DNA from: PWHG01 sp964406935
Lineage (GTDB): Bacteria > Patescibacteriota > Patescibacteriia > Patescibacteriales > UBA12465
DNA length: 7,785 bases
Assembly: GCA_964406935.1 (NCBI GenBank)
Contig: CAYOTM010000027.1
Coordinates: 1 to 7,785 of the forward strand
Direction: 5' to 3'
A program made the translations under genes and the position numbers. Under the pieces are notes generated by a model. It had not been told where the DNA came from and searched no databases. It saw nothing but the letters and a program-made list of their open reading frames with translations. This document shows positions 1 to 4,633 of the stretch, piece after piece. Within the stretch, counting starts at the first letter, position 1. Each line of letters opens with the position of its first letter.

Positions 1-83
1 TTAGTTAGCTTATAAAAATATTAATTACTATCTAAAAACTAGTTCGAACATCGTCTGCGACCCCGAGCCGCGTAAAACAAAAG

Positions 84-114
84 TAAAAACAGCCCTTAGG
101 CTGTTTTTATTTTT
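84..114. terminator. Terminator-like hairpin 1 of a tandem triplet
   Basis: Eleven-base-pair stem at 84-94 / 99-109 (core ACAGCC / GGCTGT) with loop CTTA, flanked by an A-run on the left and a T-run on the right, so it could end transcription in either direction. No gene that it would serve is visible to its left inside the window. Confidence 0.65.
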
Positions 115-125
115 GCACGCGGCCA

Positions 126-150
126 CGTGAACACCAAAGGTGTTTTTACG
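126..150 (+). terminator. Terminator-like hairpin 2 of a tandem triplet
   Basis: Stem AACACC (130-135) / GGTGTT (139-144) with loop AAA, followed by a T-run to 147. The outer CGT (126-128) and ACG (148-150) can also pair, extending the helix across the T-run. Confidence 0.5.
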
Positions 151-161
151 TTGCAAGCATT

Positions 162-188
162 AAATAGGCTAATATTAGCCTATTTTTT
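162..188. terminator. Terminator-like hairpin 3 of a tandem triplet
   Basis: Perfect 24-bp palindrome at 162-185 (core TAGGCTAA / TTAGCCTA) followed by a T-run to 188. As RNA it would form a 10-bp stem with a 4-nt loop. It is the third such hairpin within about 105 bases. Confidence 0.6.
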
Positions 189-325
189 GTTAAAAAGGGG
201 CATAATAAATTAGGTTTTTTAATGAATGTGTGACGCTATGGTGACGTAAAATCATGGATTTTTTGGCTAATAAATATTTCGATGTATCCGACCCCGGGGA
301 GAATTTTATTTATTTAAGTTTAATA

Positions 326-354
326 AAGACATTTTGGGGGAATTGGTCTATAAT
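326..354 (+). promoter_or_regulatory. Possible sigma-70-type promoter for the chimeric gene
   Basis: A consensus -10 box TATAAT (349-354) is preceded at 17-bp spacing by AAGACA (326-331), which matches four of six bases of the -35 consensus. It would start transcription near 361, leaving a leader of about 130 nt before the ATG at 493. In DNA this AT-rich such matches arise by chance. Confidence 0.3.
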
Positions 355-492
355 ATCTATAGAATTATTCATCAGTATGATAACAGTAGAATATATATTA
401 AATTAAAAATGCTCCCCGCGATGTACAGTCGGTAATATCAATTGCCCCATCGATAATGTGTCCAAGAAAATGGGCACCTTCCATTTGAAGAT

Positions 493-1794
493 ATGATTTC
501 TTTGATTAAGCATTGTGATTTATTTATTGGCAATGATTCTGGCCCGGCAGTAATCGCTCAGAGTTTTAAAAAGAAATCGTTTGTTATTTTCGGAGCAACC
601 CGCCCAGATTATATAAAAGTGTCAGAGTATATTTTCCAGATTTATGATAAAAACAGGCATAAGCTTTGCAACTATAATTCTAGAGAAGAAGAGATTAATT
701 GCCGTGAAGAGTTTTGCATGGAGAGACTGACTGTTAAAAAGTATTTAATCAAATTAAACAAAACTATGAATAACGCTGGATTAGAGATAAAAATAGAATT
801 TATTGTTGGCTTGCTTGATGTTGTTTTGGATGAGCTGAAGCAATATAACAATATTAATATTATAAAAACAGAAGAAGACTGTATTTATTTCGAGTTTATT
901 GAAGATTTTTCTTTACTTAATAATCTTCGCAGTGTTTTGCGAGTATTTATAATAGCTAGAAACGATAAATATAATCCGTATTATCTTTCAAATCATAAAT
1001 CAATTATTGGGGATATTATTGCCATGATAAAAAAAGATAATGAAGATTTTGAAACATTTAAAATAATTTGTGCTGGAGCAGGTTCTCTCGAGGTGCGCAG
1101 TATTGCTGATTATATTCAAGAAACGCATAGATTAACCGAAGAAGAGGATGATTCGGATATGAAAATACATATAATAAAGAGAGGCTATACCTGGGAAATC
1201 GGGATTCAAACAACAAAAGTACCGTTGTCAGTTAGGAGTTATAGGGTAGAGAATATGGAGGGAGCGATGAATCCCACAATCGCTTATGCTTTGAATTCTT
1301 TATGTAATTTGGAGAATACTAATTCGTATCTGAATGTTTTTTCTGGAAGTGCAACTTTACTCATTGAAGCTGGTCAGTGTTATCCAGGCATTAAGCAATT
1401 GGTTGGTTTTGATAATAGTAAAGAAAATCTTACTTTGGCCATGAAGAATATTAAAGAAGCCGGATTAATCAGAAAAATAAGACTTAAAGAAGCTGATATT
1501 TTTGACAAACCGGAGCTGGGAGGATTTGATGTTATCTGTTCTGATCTGCCATTTGGTATGTTAATTTCAAAATTTGAAGATTTAGAGAGTCTTTATCGTT
1601 GTTTTATTGATTATGCTCAGGATGTCTTAAATGACAAGGGAACTCTGGCGATTTACACCAGTAAAGGTGAAATAATAAAAAAAGTTATTACACAATCAGA
1701 TTTTAAAATAGTTAAGAAAATAAATTTAAAGTTTATTACCAATGCTGATGCCTATCTTTACCCCACTATTTTTATTTGTCGATTCAAGAATTAG
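493..1794 (+). CDS. GT9 glycosyltransferase remnant fused to THUMP-type RNA methyltransferase
   Basis: One reading frame joins two unrelated pieces. Residues 1-91 match the C-terminal end of glycosyltransferase family 9: IGNDSGP near residues 12-18, VIFGATRP at 31-38 and the closing CREEFC at 70-75. The N-terminal three quarters of that enzyme is missing. From about residue 97 the protein is a class I SAM-dependent methyltransferase of the THUMP/UPF0020 group: N-terminal THUMP-like region to ~215, the PLSVRSYRV linker at 244-252, SAM-binding FSGSATLLIEA at 283-293 and catalytic DLPFG at 351-355. That tetrapeptide class is typical of N2-guanine tRNA methyltransferases such as Trm14/TrmN, so tRNA or rRNA is the likely substrate (inferred). 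ATG 493 is the first start in frame; an internal ATG at 766 would give the methyltransferase alone. Neither has a good Shine-Dalgarno. The 3' end overlaps the convergent gene by 11 bp. Confidence 0.75.
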   Translation: MISLIKHCDLFIGNDSGPAVIAQSFKKKSFVIFGATRPDYIKVSEYIFQIYDKNRHKLCNYNSREEEINCREEFCMERLTVKKYLIKLNKTMNNAGLEIKIEFIVGLLDVVLDELKQYNNINIIKTEEDCIYFEFIEDFSLLNNLRSVLRVFIIARNDKYNPYYLSNHKSIIGDIIAMIKKDNEDFETFKIICAGAGSLEVRSIADYIQETHRLTEEEDDSDMKIHIIKRGYTWEIGIQTTKVPLSVRSYRVENMEGAMNPTIAYALNSLCNLENTNSYLNVFSGSATLLIEAGQCYPGIKQLVGFDNSKENLTLAMKNIKEAGLIRKIRLKEADIFDKPELGGFDVICSDLPFGMLISKFEDLESLYRCFIDYAQDVLNDKGTLAIYTSKGEIIKKVITQSDFKIVKKINLKFITNADAYLYPTIFICRFKN

Positions 1795-2128
1795 TTTTAG
1801 TATCGTTTAACTTGTTTATATAATCTCTGATTTTAGGTTCATTATAAATTTTGACTGGCTCAAAAGTTTTAAAGAAAACTTTATTATCTTTTATATTTTC
1901 AATGAATTTTTTTAGGTATGACTCTAGGTAGTTAATTTGCTTGCTGACGACAAGAAGTTTCTTTTGGTATGTTTCTAGTAAATTATTATCATCTGTGATA
2001 ATGTTTAATATTTTTTTAAGTTCGCTTTTTCTGATATAAAAAATTGATAATTTATCAATTAAAACTCCAGGGCTTTCGGAAACAAAGCAGTTTACGCTTT
2101 TCTCTTTATTTTTTAACAAAAATGACAA
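1784..2128 (-). CDS. DUF6165-like protein, possibly 5'-truncated
   Basis: A 114-codon frame ending in TGA, lysine-rich and probably mostly helical. The stretch ESPGVLIDKLSIFYIR (about residues 18-33) resembles the SPGELIDKLTILEIK signature of DUF6165, and the C-terminal YNEPKIRDYINKL resembles the family's closing YxxNDxRxxIKxxIN segment. Length also fits. The function of DUF6165 is unknown; its genes are often found in surface-polysaccharide loci, which fits the glycosyltransferase remnant nearby. The only usable start in this frame is TTG at 2128, without a Shine-Dalgarno, and protein-like sequence continues upstream of it to a TAA at 2204-2206. The gene may therefore be truncated or decaying. 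Its 3' end overlaps the convergent methyltransferase gene. The family assignment is from remembered motifs and is moderate at best. Confidence 0.5.
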   Translation of the reverse strand: MSFLLKNKEKSVNCFVSESPGVLIDKLSIFYIRKSELKKILNIITDDNNLLETYQKKLLVVSKQINYLESYLKKFIENIKDNKVFFKTFEPVKIYNEPKIRDYINKLNDTKTNS

Positions 2129-2284
2129 GTTTGCATCAATTTTAGCGATAGTGTCATTAAACGAGGAAATGAACGGATAGAGGATTGTATTTATTAGTTG
2201 ACTTTAAAAAGTAATAATTTTATTTGCAAAAAGTAAAAGTTCTGCCTGTAAATAATTCCTTAACTTAGCCAGTTTATTGGCCAA
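2129..2284 (-). other. In-frame upstream extension interrupted by a stop codon
   Basis: Reading upstream of the TTG start of the DUF6165-like gene, the same frame stays open for 25 codons with protein-like composition (for example ILYPFISSFNDTIAKI). It meets TAA at 2204-2206, then is open again for 26 codons back to a TTG at 2284, preceded by TGA at 2285-2287. This could be a broken 5' part of the gene, or a short upstream frame ending just before it. No Shine-Dalgarno or clear promoter precedes either part. Confidence 0.35.
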
Positions 2285-2360
2285 TCAAAATGAAGGAATG
2301 TTTGGAGTAGGGAGTTGCGAATTGCGAATAATAATTATTTATAGGAAACGATATATTAGG

Positions 2361-2387
2361 AACCCCTCCTTTTTAGGAGGGGTTTTT
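2361..2387 (+). terminator. Strong intrinsic terminator
   Basis: Perfect 10-bp stem AACCCCTCCT (2361-2370) / AGGAGGGGTT (2375-2384), loop TTTT, then a T-run to 2387. No plus-strand gene ends just upstream, so it may shield the downstream RNA gene from read-through. Confidence 0.8.
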
Positions 2388-2424
2388 AAATTTTTTAAAT
2401 TTACTTCTAATTACCCTTTCTCAC

Positions 2425-2467
2425 GAGATGGGTTTTTAATTTTTTAAACCCGTCTCCTAATTTTTTT
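2425..2467 (+). terminator. Second terminator-like hairpin
   Basis: Stem GAGATGGGTTT (2425-2435) / AAACCCGTCTC (2446-2456) with one T-G wobble pair and a 10-nt loop, followed after CTAA by a seven-T run (2461-2467). It stands between the preceding terminator and the promoter of the RNA gene. Confidence 0.6.
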
Positions 2468-2495
2468 GTTGTTTTTTGACTTTTTTATTACCCTC

Positions 2496-2523
2496 TTGAC
2501 TTTTTTAAAAGATATACTATAAT
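2496..2523 (+). promoter_or_regulatory. Strong promoter of the structured RNA
   Basis: TTGACT (2496-2501) and TATAAT (2518-2523) are separated by 16 bp. The predicted transcription start, near 2527-2530, coincides with the first base of the RNA's closing stem. An identical TTGACTTTTTT block lies exactly 20 bp upstream (2476-2486) and may be a duplicated -35 region. Confidence 0.75.
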
Positions 2524-2526
2524 TAT

Positions 2527-2680
2527 ATTCCCAAAGATGCCGTAGCCGCCTCTTTGGACAGGACTTTAGCTCGTAGCTATAATCAGGAGAATACGAGTAA
2601 GTCAGACTCTATTCTTCTGTTTAATGGCTATATTGGTTAATAGCACCATCCGAGAGGCAGCTGGCATGGTGGGAAAATGG
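2527..2680 (+). ncRNA. Structured small RNA, candidate 6S RNA
   Basis: About 150 nt with no gene in it folds by eye into a rod. The closing stem pairs TTCCCA (2528-2533) with TGGGAA (2670-2675), ATGCC (2537-2541) with GGCAT (2663-2667), AGC (2544-2546) with GCT (2660-2662), and GCCTCT (2548-2553) with AGAGGC (2653-2658). A GGA/TCC clamp (2556-2558 / 2649-2651) leads to a large central bubble. The bubble's 3' side (2631-2642) can form a small TATT-GGTT-AATA hairpin. The terminal arm spans 2574-2630, with AGAATA/TATTCT and GAGT/ACTC helices and a 7-nt loop. This layout, the length, and a dedicated promoter and terminator match 6S RNA, which binds the housekeeping RNA polymerase holoenzyme. No primary-sequence motif clinches it; a regulatory leader RNA for the gene at 2822 is the alternative. 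Confidence 0.6.
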
Positions 2681-2707
2681 TAATTAGTTCTAAAAATTTA
2701 ATTTAGC

Positions 2708-2736
2708 AAAAGTATATCTTGTGATATATTTTTTTT
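2708..2736 (+). terminator. Terminator of the structured RNA
   Basis: Stem TATATC (2713-2718) / GATATA (2723-2728) with loop TTGT, extended by a G-T wobble and A-T pairs to 2708/2733, and a run of eight T (2729-2736). A primary transcript from ~2527 would be about 210 nt. If read through, transcription continues into the 58-codon gene. Confidence 0.7.
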
Positions 2737-2808
2737 GTTTAACTTAATTGTTATTTTTTTTGATTATGTTAATCTGCAAATAATTAGTTCATTATTTAAT
2801 AAAAAAAG

Positions 2809-2815
2809 AAAGGAG
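2809..2815 (+). promoter_or_regulatory. Canonical Shine-Dalgarno that fixes the start at 2822
   Basis: AAAGGAG ends 6 nt before ATG 2822. It rules out the upstream in-frame ATG at 2735, which lies within the T-run of the preceding terminator. It is the only textbook ribosome binding site in the window. Confidence 0.8.
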
Positions 2816-2821
2816 TTGACC

Positions 2822-2998
2822 ATGATTACTGATTCTCAAGAGCTTGAAAAACAAAAAGACTTATATTTTGCCAAACATCTTTCTCCCGAAGAGTATGAAA
2901 AATATCTTCAGGCTAAAAAGAAAGAACCTAACTACCCTTTTTTAGAATCTCTTCGTCGATTTTTCAAAAATTTTTTTAATCCCTATAAAAAGGATTAA
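2822..2998 (+). CDS. Small charged protein of unknown function (58 aa)
   Basis: I do not recognise a family. The protein is lysine- and glutamate-rich, has no signal peptide or transmembrane segment, and splits into an acidic helical first half (residues 1-35, including LSPEEYEKYLQAKKK at 20-34) and a basic aromatic second half (LRRFFKNFFNPYKKD, residues 44-58). The second half could form an amphipathic helix able to contact RNA or membrane (inference). The start is fixed by AAAGGAG 6 nt upstream. No good promoter is visible between the preceding RNA terminator and this gene, so it may be expressed by read-through from the RNA promoter. Its own terminator follows 8 bp after the stop. Confidence 0.7.
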   Translation: MITDSQELEKQKDLYFAKHLSPEEYEKYLQAKKKEPNYPFLESLRRFFKNFFNPYKKD

Positions 2999-3005
2999 TC
3001 AAAGG

Positions 3006-3034
3006 AAAACGCTTAAATTTTAAGCGTTTTTTAT
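3006..3034. terminator. Terminator after the small gene
   Basis: Near-perfect 25-base palindrome, AAAACGCTTAAA (3006-3017) against TTTAAGCGTTTT (3019-3030), followed by further T residues. It separates the small gene from the redox operon's promoter 14 bp downstream. Confidence 0.75.
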
Positions 3035-3047
3035 TTTTAAAGATTTC

Positions 3048-3076
3048 TTGACAAATAATTATTATGGGTATATACT
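3048..3076 (+). promoter_or_regulatory. Promoter of the DUF5320-DUF134-peroxiredoxin operon
   Basis: A perfect -35 box TTGACA (3048-3053) and TATACT (3071-3076) are separated by exactly 17 bp. The start point would be near 3083, giving a leader of about 55 nt. The -10 box lies in the middle of a palindrome, which suggests repression. Confidence 0.8.
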
Positions 3077-3093
3077 CATAATAGACAAATAAT
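3050..3093 (+). repeat. Direct repeat GACAAATAAT flanking the operator
   Basis: The 10-mer GACAAATAAT occurs at 3050-3059 (overlapping the -35 box) and at 3084-3093 (at the start point), 34 bp apart, on either side of the palindrome. The same TTGACAAATAAT block recurs at 4562-4573 in another promoter, so part of the match may simply be promoter sequence. Confidence 0.4.
3061..3082. promoter_or_regulatory. Palindromic operator candidate overlapping the -10 box
   Basis: The half-sites ATTATGGGTAT (3061-3071) and ATACTCATAAT (3072-3082) form a 22-bp inverted repeat with a single symmetric mismatch pair (positions 7 and 16). The -10 box is inside it, so a bound dimer would block RNA polymerase. 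The operon's second gene encodes a DUF134 helix-turn-helix protein, the most likely ligand (inferred). Confidence 0.65.
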
Positions 3094-3138
3094 CAAGGTC
3101 GAATTGTCAATTAATAAATTAAATTAATTACTAAATTT

Positions 3139-3384
3139 ATGCCAAGATTAAATGGTAGTGGTCCCTTGGGTGAAGGCCCTGGCACTGGACGAAGAATGGG
3201 TAATTGTTTTGCTTCCGAGGCTGGTCTTAGAAGAGGTTTTGGCCGAGGTTTGGGTTATTGTAATCGTCAAAGATTTATTTCCCCTAAAAATGAATTATCA
3301 GCTTTAGAAGAAGAAGAAAAAAGTTTAAAAGAAGAATTAGAAATAATTCAAGAAGAAATTAAGACTCTTAAGGATCAAAAATAA
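3139..3384 (+). CDS. DUF5320 domain-containing protein
   Basis: The N-terminal half is rich in glycine and arginine and starts MPRLNGSGPLGEGPGTGRRMG, the recognisable opening of DUF5320 proteins (MPxxDGTGPxGxGPxTGRxxG). Two cysteines, C23 in GNC and C41 in GYC, lie in the Gly/Arg part and could bind metal or take part in redox chemistry (inferred). Residues 52-80 are a heptad-like Glu/Lys/Leu coiled coil. The family's function is unknown; its genes often sit beside DUF134 genes and iron-sulfur or metal-handling genes, as here. It is the first gene of the operon. The ATG at 3139 follows AAATTT with no Shine-Dalgarno. The 88-bp gap to the next gene contains a small AT hairpin (3400-3415) without a T-run. 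Confidence 0.85.
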   Translation: MPRLNGSGPLGEGPGTGRRMGNCFASEAGLRRGFGRGLGYCNRQRFISPKNELSALEEEEKSLKEELEIIQEEIKTLKDQK

Positions 3385-3472
3385 AATAATAATAGTTAAT
3401 TAGATTTTTATCTAAAATTGAAAGAAATTAATAAATTTGTTATAGTTTTTATAATCTTTATCAGTTAATTTT

Positions 3473-3748
3473 ATGCCTAGACCAAGAATGTCGCGGCGAG
3501 TAATGTTTAATCCTCGAGTTAGCTATTTTAAACCTCAAGGTCAGCCGATGAGGCAACTTGAGGTAGTTGAATTAAGTCGAGAAGAGCTAGAAGCTTATCG
3601 TTTACGCCATTTAATAAACTTAGACCAACAAGCAGCTGCTCAAAAAATGGAAATTTCTACCAGTACTTATCAACGGACTCTTTATTCAGCTTATCAAAAA
3701 ATTGCTGATGCTTTAATTCGAGGCAAGGCAATTAAAATAATCAATTAA
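3473..3748 (+). CDS. DUF134 family DNA-binding protein
   Basis: A 91-residue protein matching DUF134 (UPF0251) throughout: N-terminal MPRPRMSRRVMFNP, FKPQGQP near 19-25, LEVVELSREELEAYRL at 29-44, and a C-terminal helix-turn-helix of the sigma-factor region 4 type at about 48-75 (LDQQAAAQKMEISTSTYQRT), closed by ALIRGKAIKI. The family is predicted to bind DNA; its targets are not well established. Full length for the family, although lacking the C-terminal extension with extra cysteines that some members carry. It is likely to repress its own operon by binding the palindrome at 3061-3082 (inferred). The start ATG has no Shine-Dalgarno. A TATAAT at 3450-3455 lacks a good -35 box, so an internal promoter is not supported. 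Confidence 0.88.
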   Translation: MPRPRMSRRVMFNPRVSYFKPQGQPMRQLEVVELSREELEAYRLRHLINLDQQAAAQKMEISTSTYQRTLYSAYQKIADALIRGKAIKIIN

Positions 3749-3770
3749 TAATTAATTAATAATAAAATTT

Positions 3771-4487
3771 ATGGAAAATAATGAACAACAAGCTACTTCT
3801 ATGCCTAGAATTGGAGATAAAGCTCCCAGTTTTAAGGCAGTAACCACTCAAGGGGAAATTAATTTCCCGGAACAATATAAAGGCAGTTGGGTAATTTTAT
3901 TTAGTCATCCTGCTGACTTTACTCCAGTATGTACCTCAGAATTTATGACTTTTGCTAGCATGGAGGATAAATTTAAGGCCGCTAATTGTCAGTTAGTCGG
4001 TTTATCAGTTGATGGTTTATATAGTCATATTGCTTGGCTTAGAACTATTAAAGAAAAAATTGAATATAAAGGGATGAAGGATGTTGAAGTTAAATTTCCT
4101 TTAATTGAAGATATTACTATGGAGGTGGCTAATAAATATGGCATGATGCAACCTGGCGAAAGCAATACTAAGGCAGTTAGAGCCGTTTTCTTTATTGACC
4201 CCGAGGGAATTATTCGAACAATTATTTATTATCCTTTAAGTTTGGGTCGTAATTTTGATGAACTTTACCGAGCCCTAATTGCCCTGCAGGTTGCTGATAA
4301 ATTTTCAGTTGCTTTGCCAGCTGATTGGCGACCCGGCGATGATGTTATTGTGCCAACTGCTGGTTCTTGTGGAGTAGCTAAGGAAAGAATGGATAACAAC
4401 AAAGATATCCATTGCCATGATTGGTTTTTCTGCACCAAAAAGATTAGCAAAGAAGACATTGATAAGGCTTTAAATATTAAGAGTTAA
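3771..4487 (+). CDS. Peroxiredoxin, Prx6/archaeal thioredoxin peroxidase type
   Basis: Thiol peroxidase that reduces hydrogen peroxide and organic or peroxynitrite peroxides in the cytoplasm. The active-site motif PADFTPVC puts P47, T51 and peroxidatic C54 in place, and R137 in AVRAVF is the conserved arginine of the pocket. The 238-residue length, the long C-terminal extension, and the later cysteines C200, C215 and C221 fit the Prx6 class as seen in Aeropyrum thioredoxin peroxidase, where two C-terminal cysteines spaced by six residues take part in resolution. A 2-Cys rather than 1-Cys cycle is therefore likely (inferred). The electron donor is not encoded nearby. It lies 22 bp after the DUF134 gene and is the last gene of the operon. 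An in-frame ATG at residue 11 (3801) would give a shorter but intact domain; the first ATG follows AAATTT without a Shine-Dalgarno. Confidence 0.95.
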   Translation: MENNEQQATSMPRIGDKAPSFKAVTTQGEINFPEQYKGSWVILFSHPADFTPVCTSEFMTFASMEDKFKAANCQLVGLSVDGLYSHIAWLRTIKEKIEYKGMKDVEVKFPLIEDITMEVANKYGMMQPGESNTKAVRAVFFIDPEGIIRTIIYYPLSLGRNFDELYRALIALQVADKFSVALPADWRPGDDVIVPTAGSCGVAKERMDNNKDIHCHDWFFCTKKISKEDIDKALNIKS

Positions 4488-4509
4488 TTTTTACTAAAAA
4501 CCAATTTTT

Positions 4510-4537
4510 AAAAGACTAACCAGTGGTTAGTCTTTTT
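4510..4537. terminator. Terminator of the peroxiredoxin operon
   Basis: Perfect 12-bp stem AAAAGACTAACC (4510-4521) / GGTTAGTCTTTT (4525-4536) with loop AGT and a T-run. It starts 22 bp after the peroxiredoxin stop. Confidence 0.85.
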
Positions 4538-4561
4538 AATTTATAGTTTAATTTTTTATCA

Positions 4562-4590
4562 TTGACAAATAATATAAAATATGCTATAAT
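4562..4590 (+). promoter_or_regulatory. Consensus promoter of the 120-aa gene
   Basis: TTGACA (4562-4567), 17-bp spacer, TATAAT (4585-4590), with an extended -10 TG at 4582-4583. Both boxes are perfect. Transcription should start near 4597, leaving a 37-nt leader without a Shine-Dalgarno. This is the strongest promoter match in the window. Confidence 0.85.
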
Positions 4591-4633
4591 ATAGTTGTTG
4601 TTTTAATAAATAGTAATTTAAAAATTAAAGAAA

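Larger units (their letters stand above)
1..492. other. Gene-free stretch with hairpins and short degenerate repeats
   Basis: No convincing gene is visible on either strand; all frames are broken by frequent stops. The first ~190 bases carry three tandem terminator-like hairpins (separate entries). A GC-rich octamer CGACCCCG occurs at 58-65 and again at 289-296. A TGACG pentamer is repeated at 231 and 242. A possible promoter lies at 326-354. The last 36 bases (457-492) are readable in frame with the following gene and look like glycosyltransferase coding sequence, ending upstream at a TAA at 454-456. A minus-strand frame across 205-311 is open but has only an internal start and is not supported as a gene. 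Confidence 0.6.

Noticed and set aside
42..49. GTTCGAAC resembling a tRNA T-loop
   Set aside because: Neither flank on either strand forms the T stem, and no acceptor or anticodon arm can be built.
205..311. Minus-strand open frame containing KYLLAKKSMILRHHSVTHS
   Set aside because: Only an internal start, no ribosome binding site, about 34 codons; protein-like in part but not supportable as a gene.
398..484. 28-codon minus-strand frame beginning MEGAHFLGHIID
   Set aside because: Very short, no ribosome binding site, and it partly overlaps plus-strand sequence that continues a GT9 protein.
1784..1786. TGA read as a sense codon (CPR code 25)
   Set aside because: TGA is at a sensible gene end here and no gene contains an in-frame TGA, so the standard bacterial code suffices.
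2527..2680. Known riboswitch, tmRNA, SRP RNA or RNase P RNA
   Set aside because: No conserved core motifs of the TPP, FMN, SAM, cobalamin or glycine classes were found, no SRP tetraloop domain, and the RNA is too short for tmRNA or RNase P RNA.
2735..2821. Upstream in-frame ATG giving an 87-residue version of the small protein
   Set aside because: It lies within the T-run of the RNA terminator, has no ribosome binding site, and the ATG at 2822 has a perfect Shine-Dalgarno.
4265..4459. Minus-strand reading frame inside the peroxiredoxin gene
   Set aside because: Shadow of a well-supported gene with clear catalytic motifs on the plus strand.
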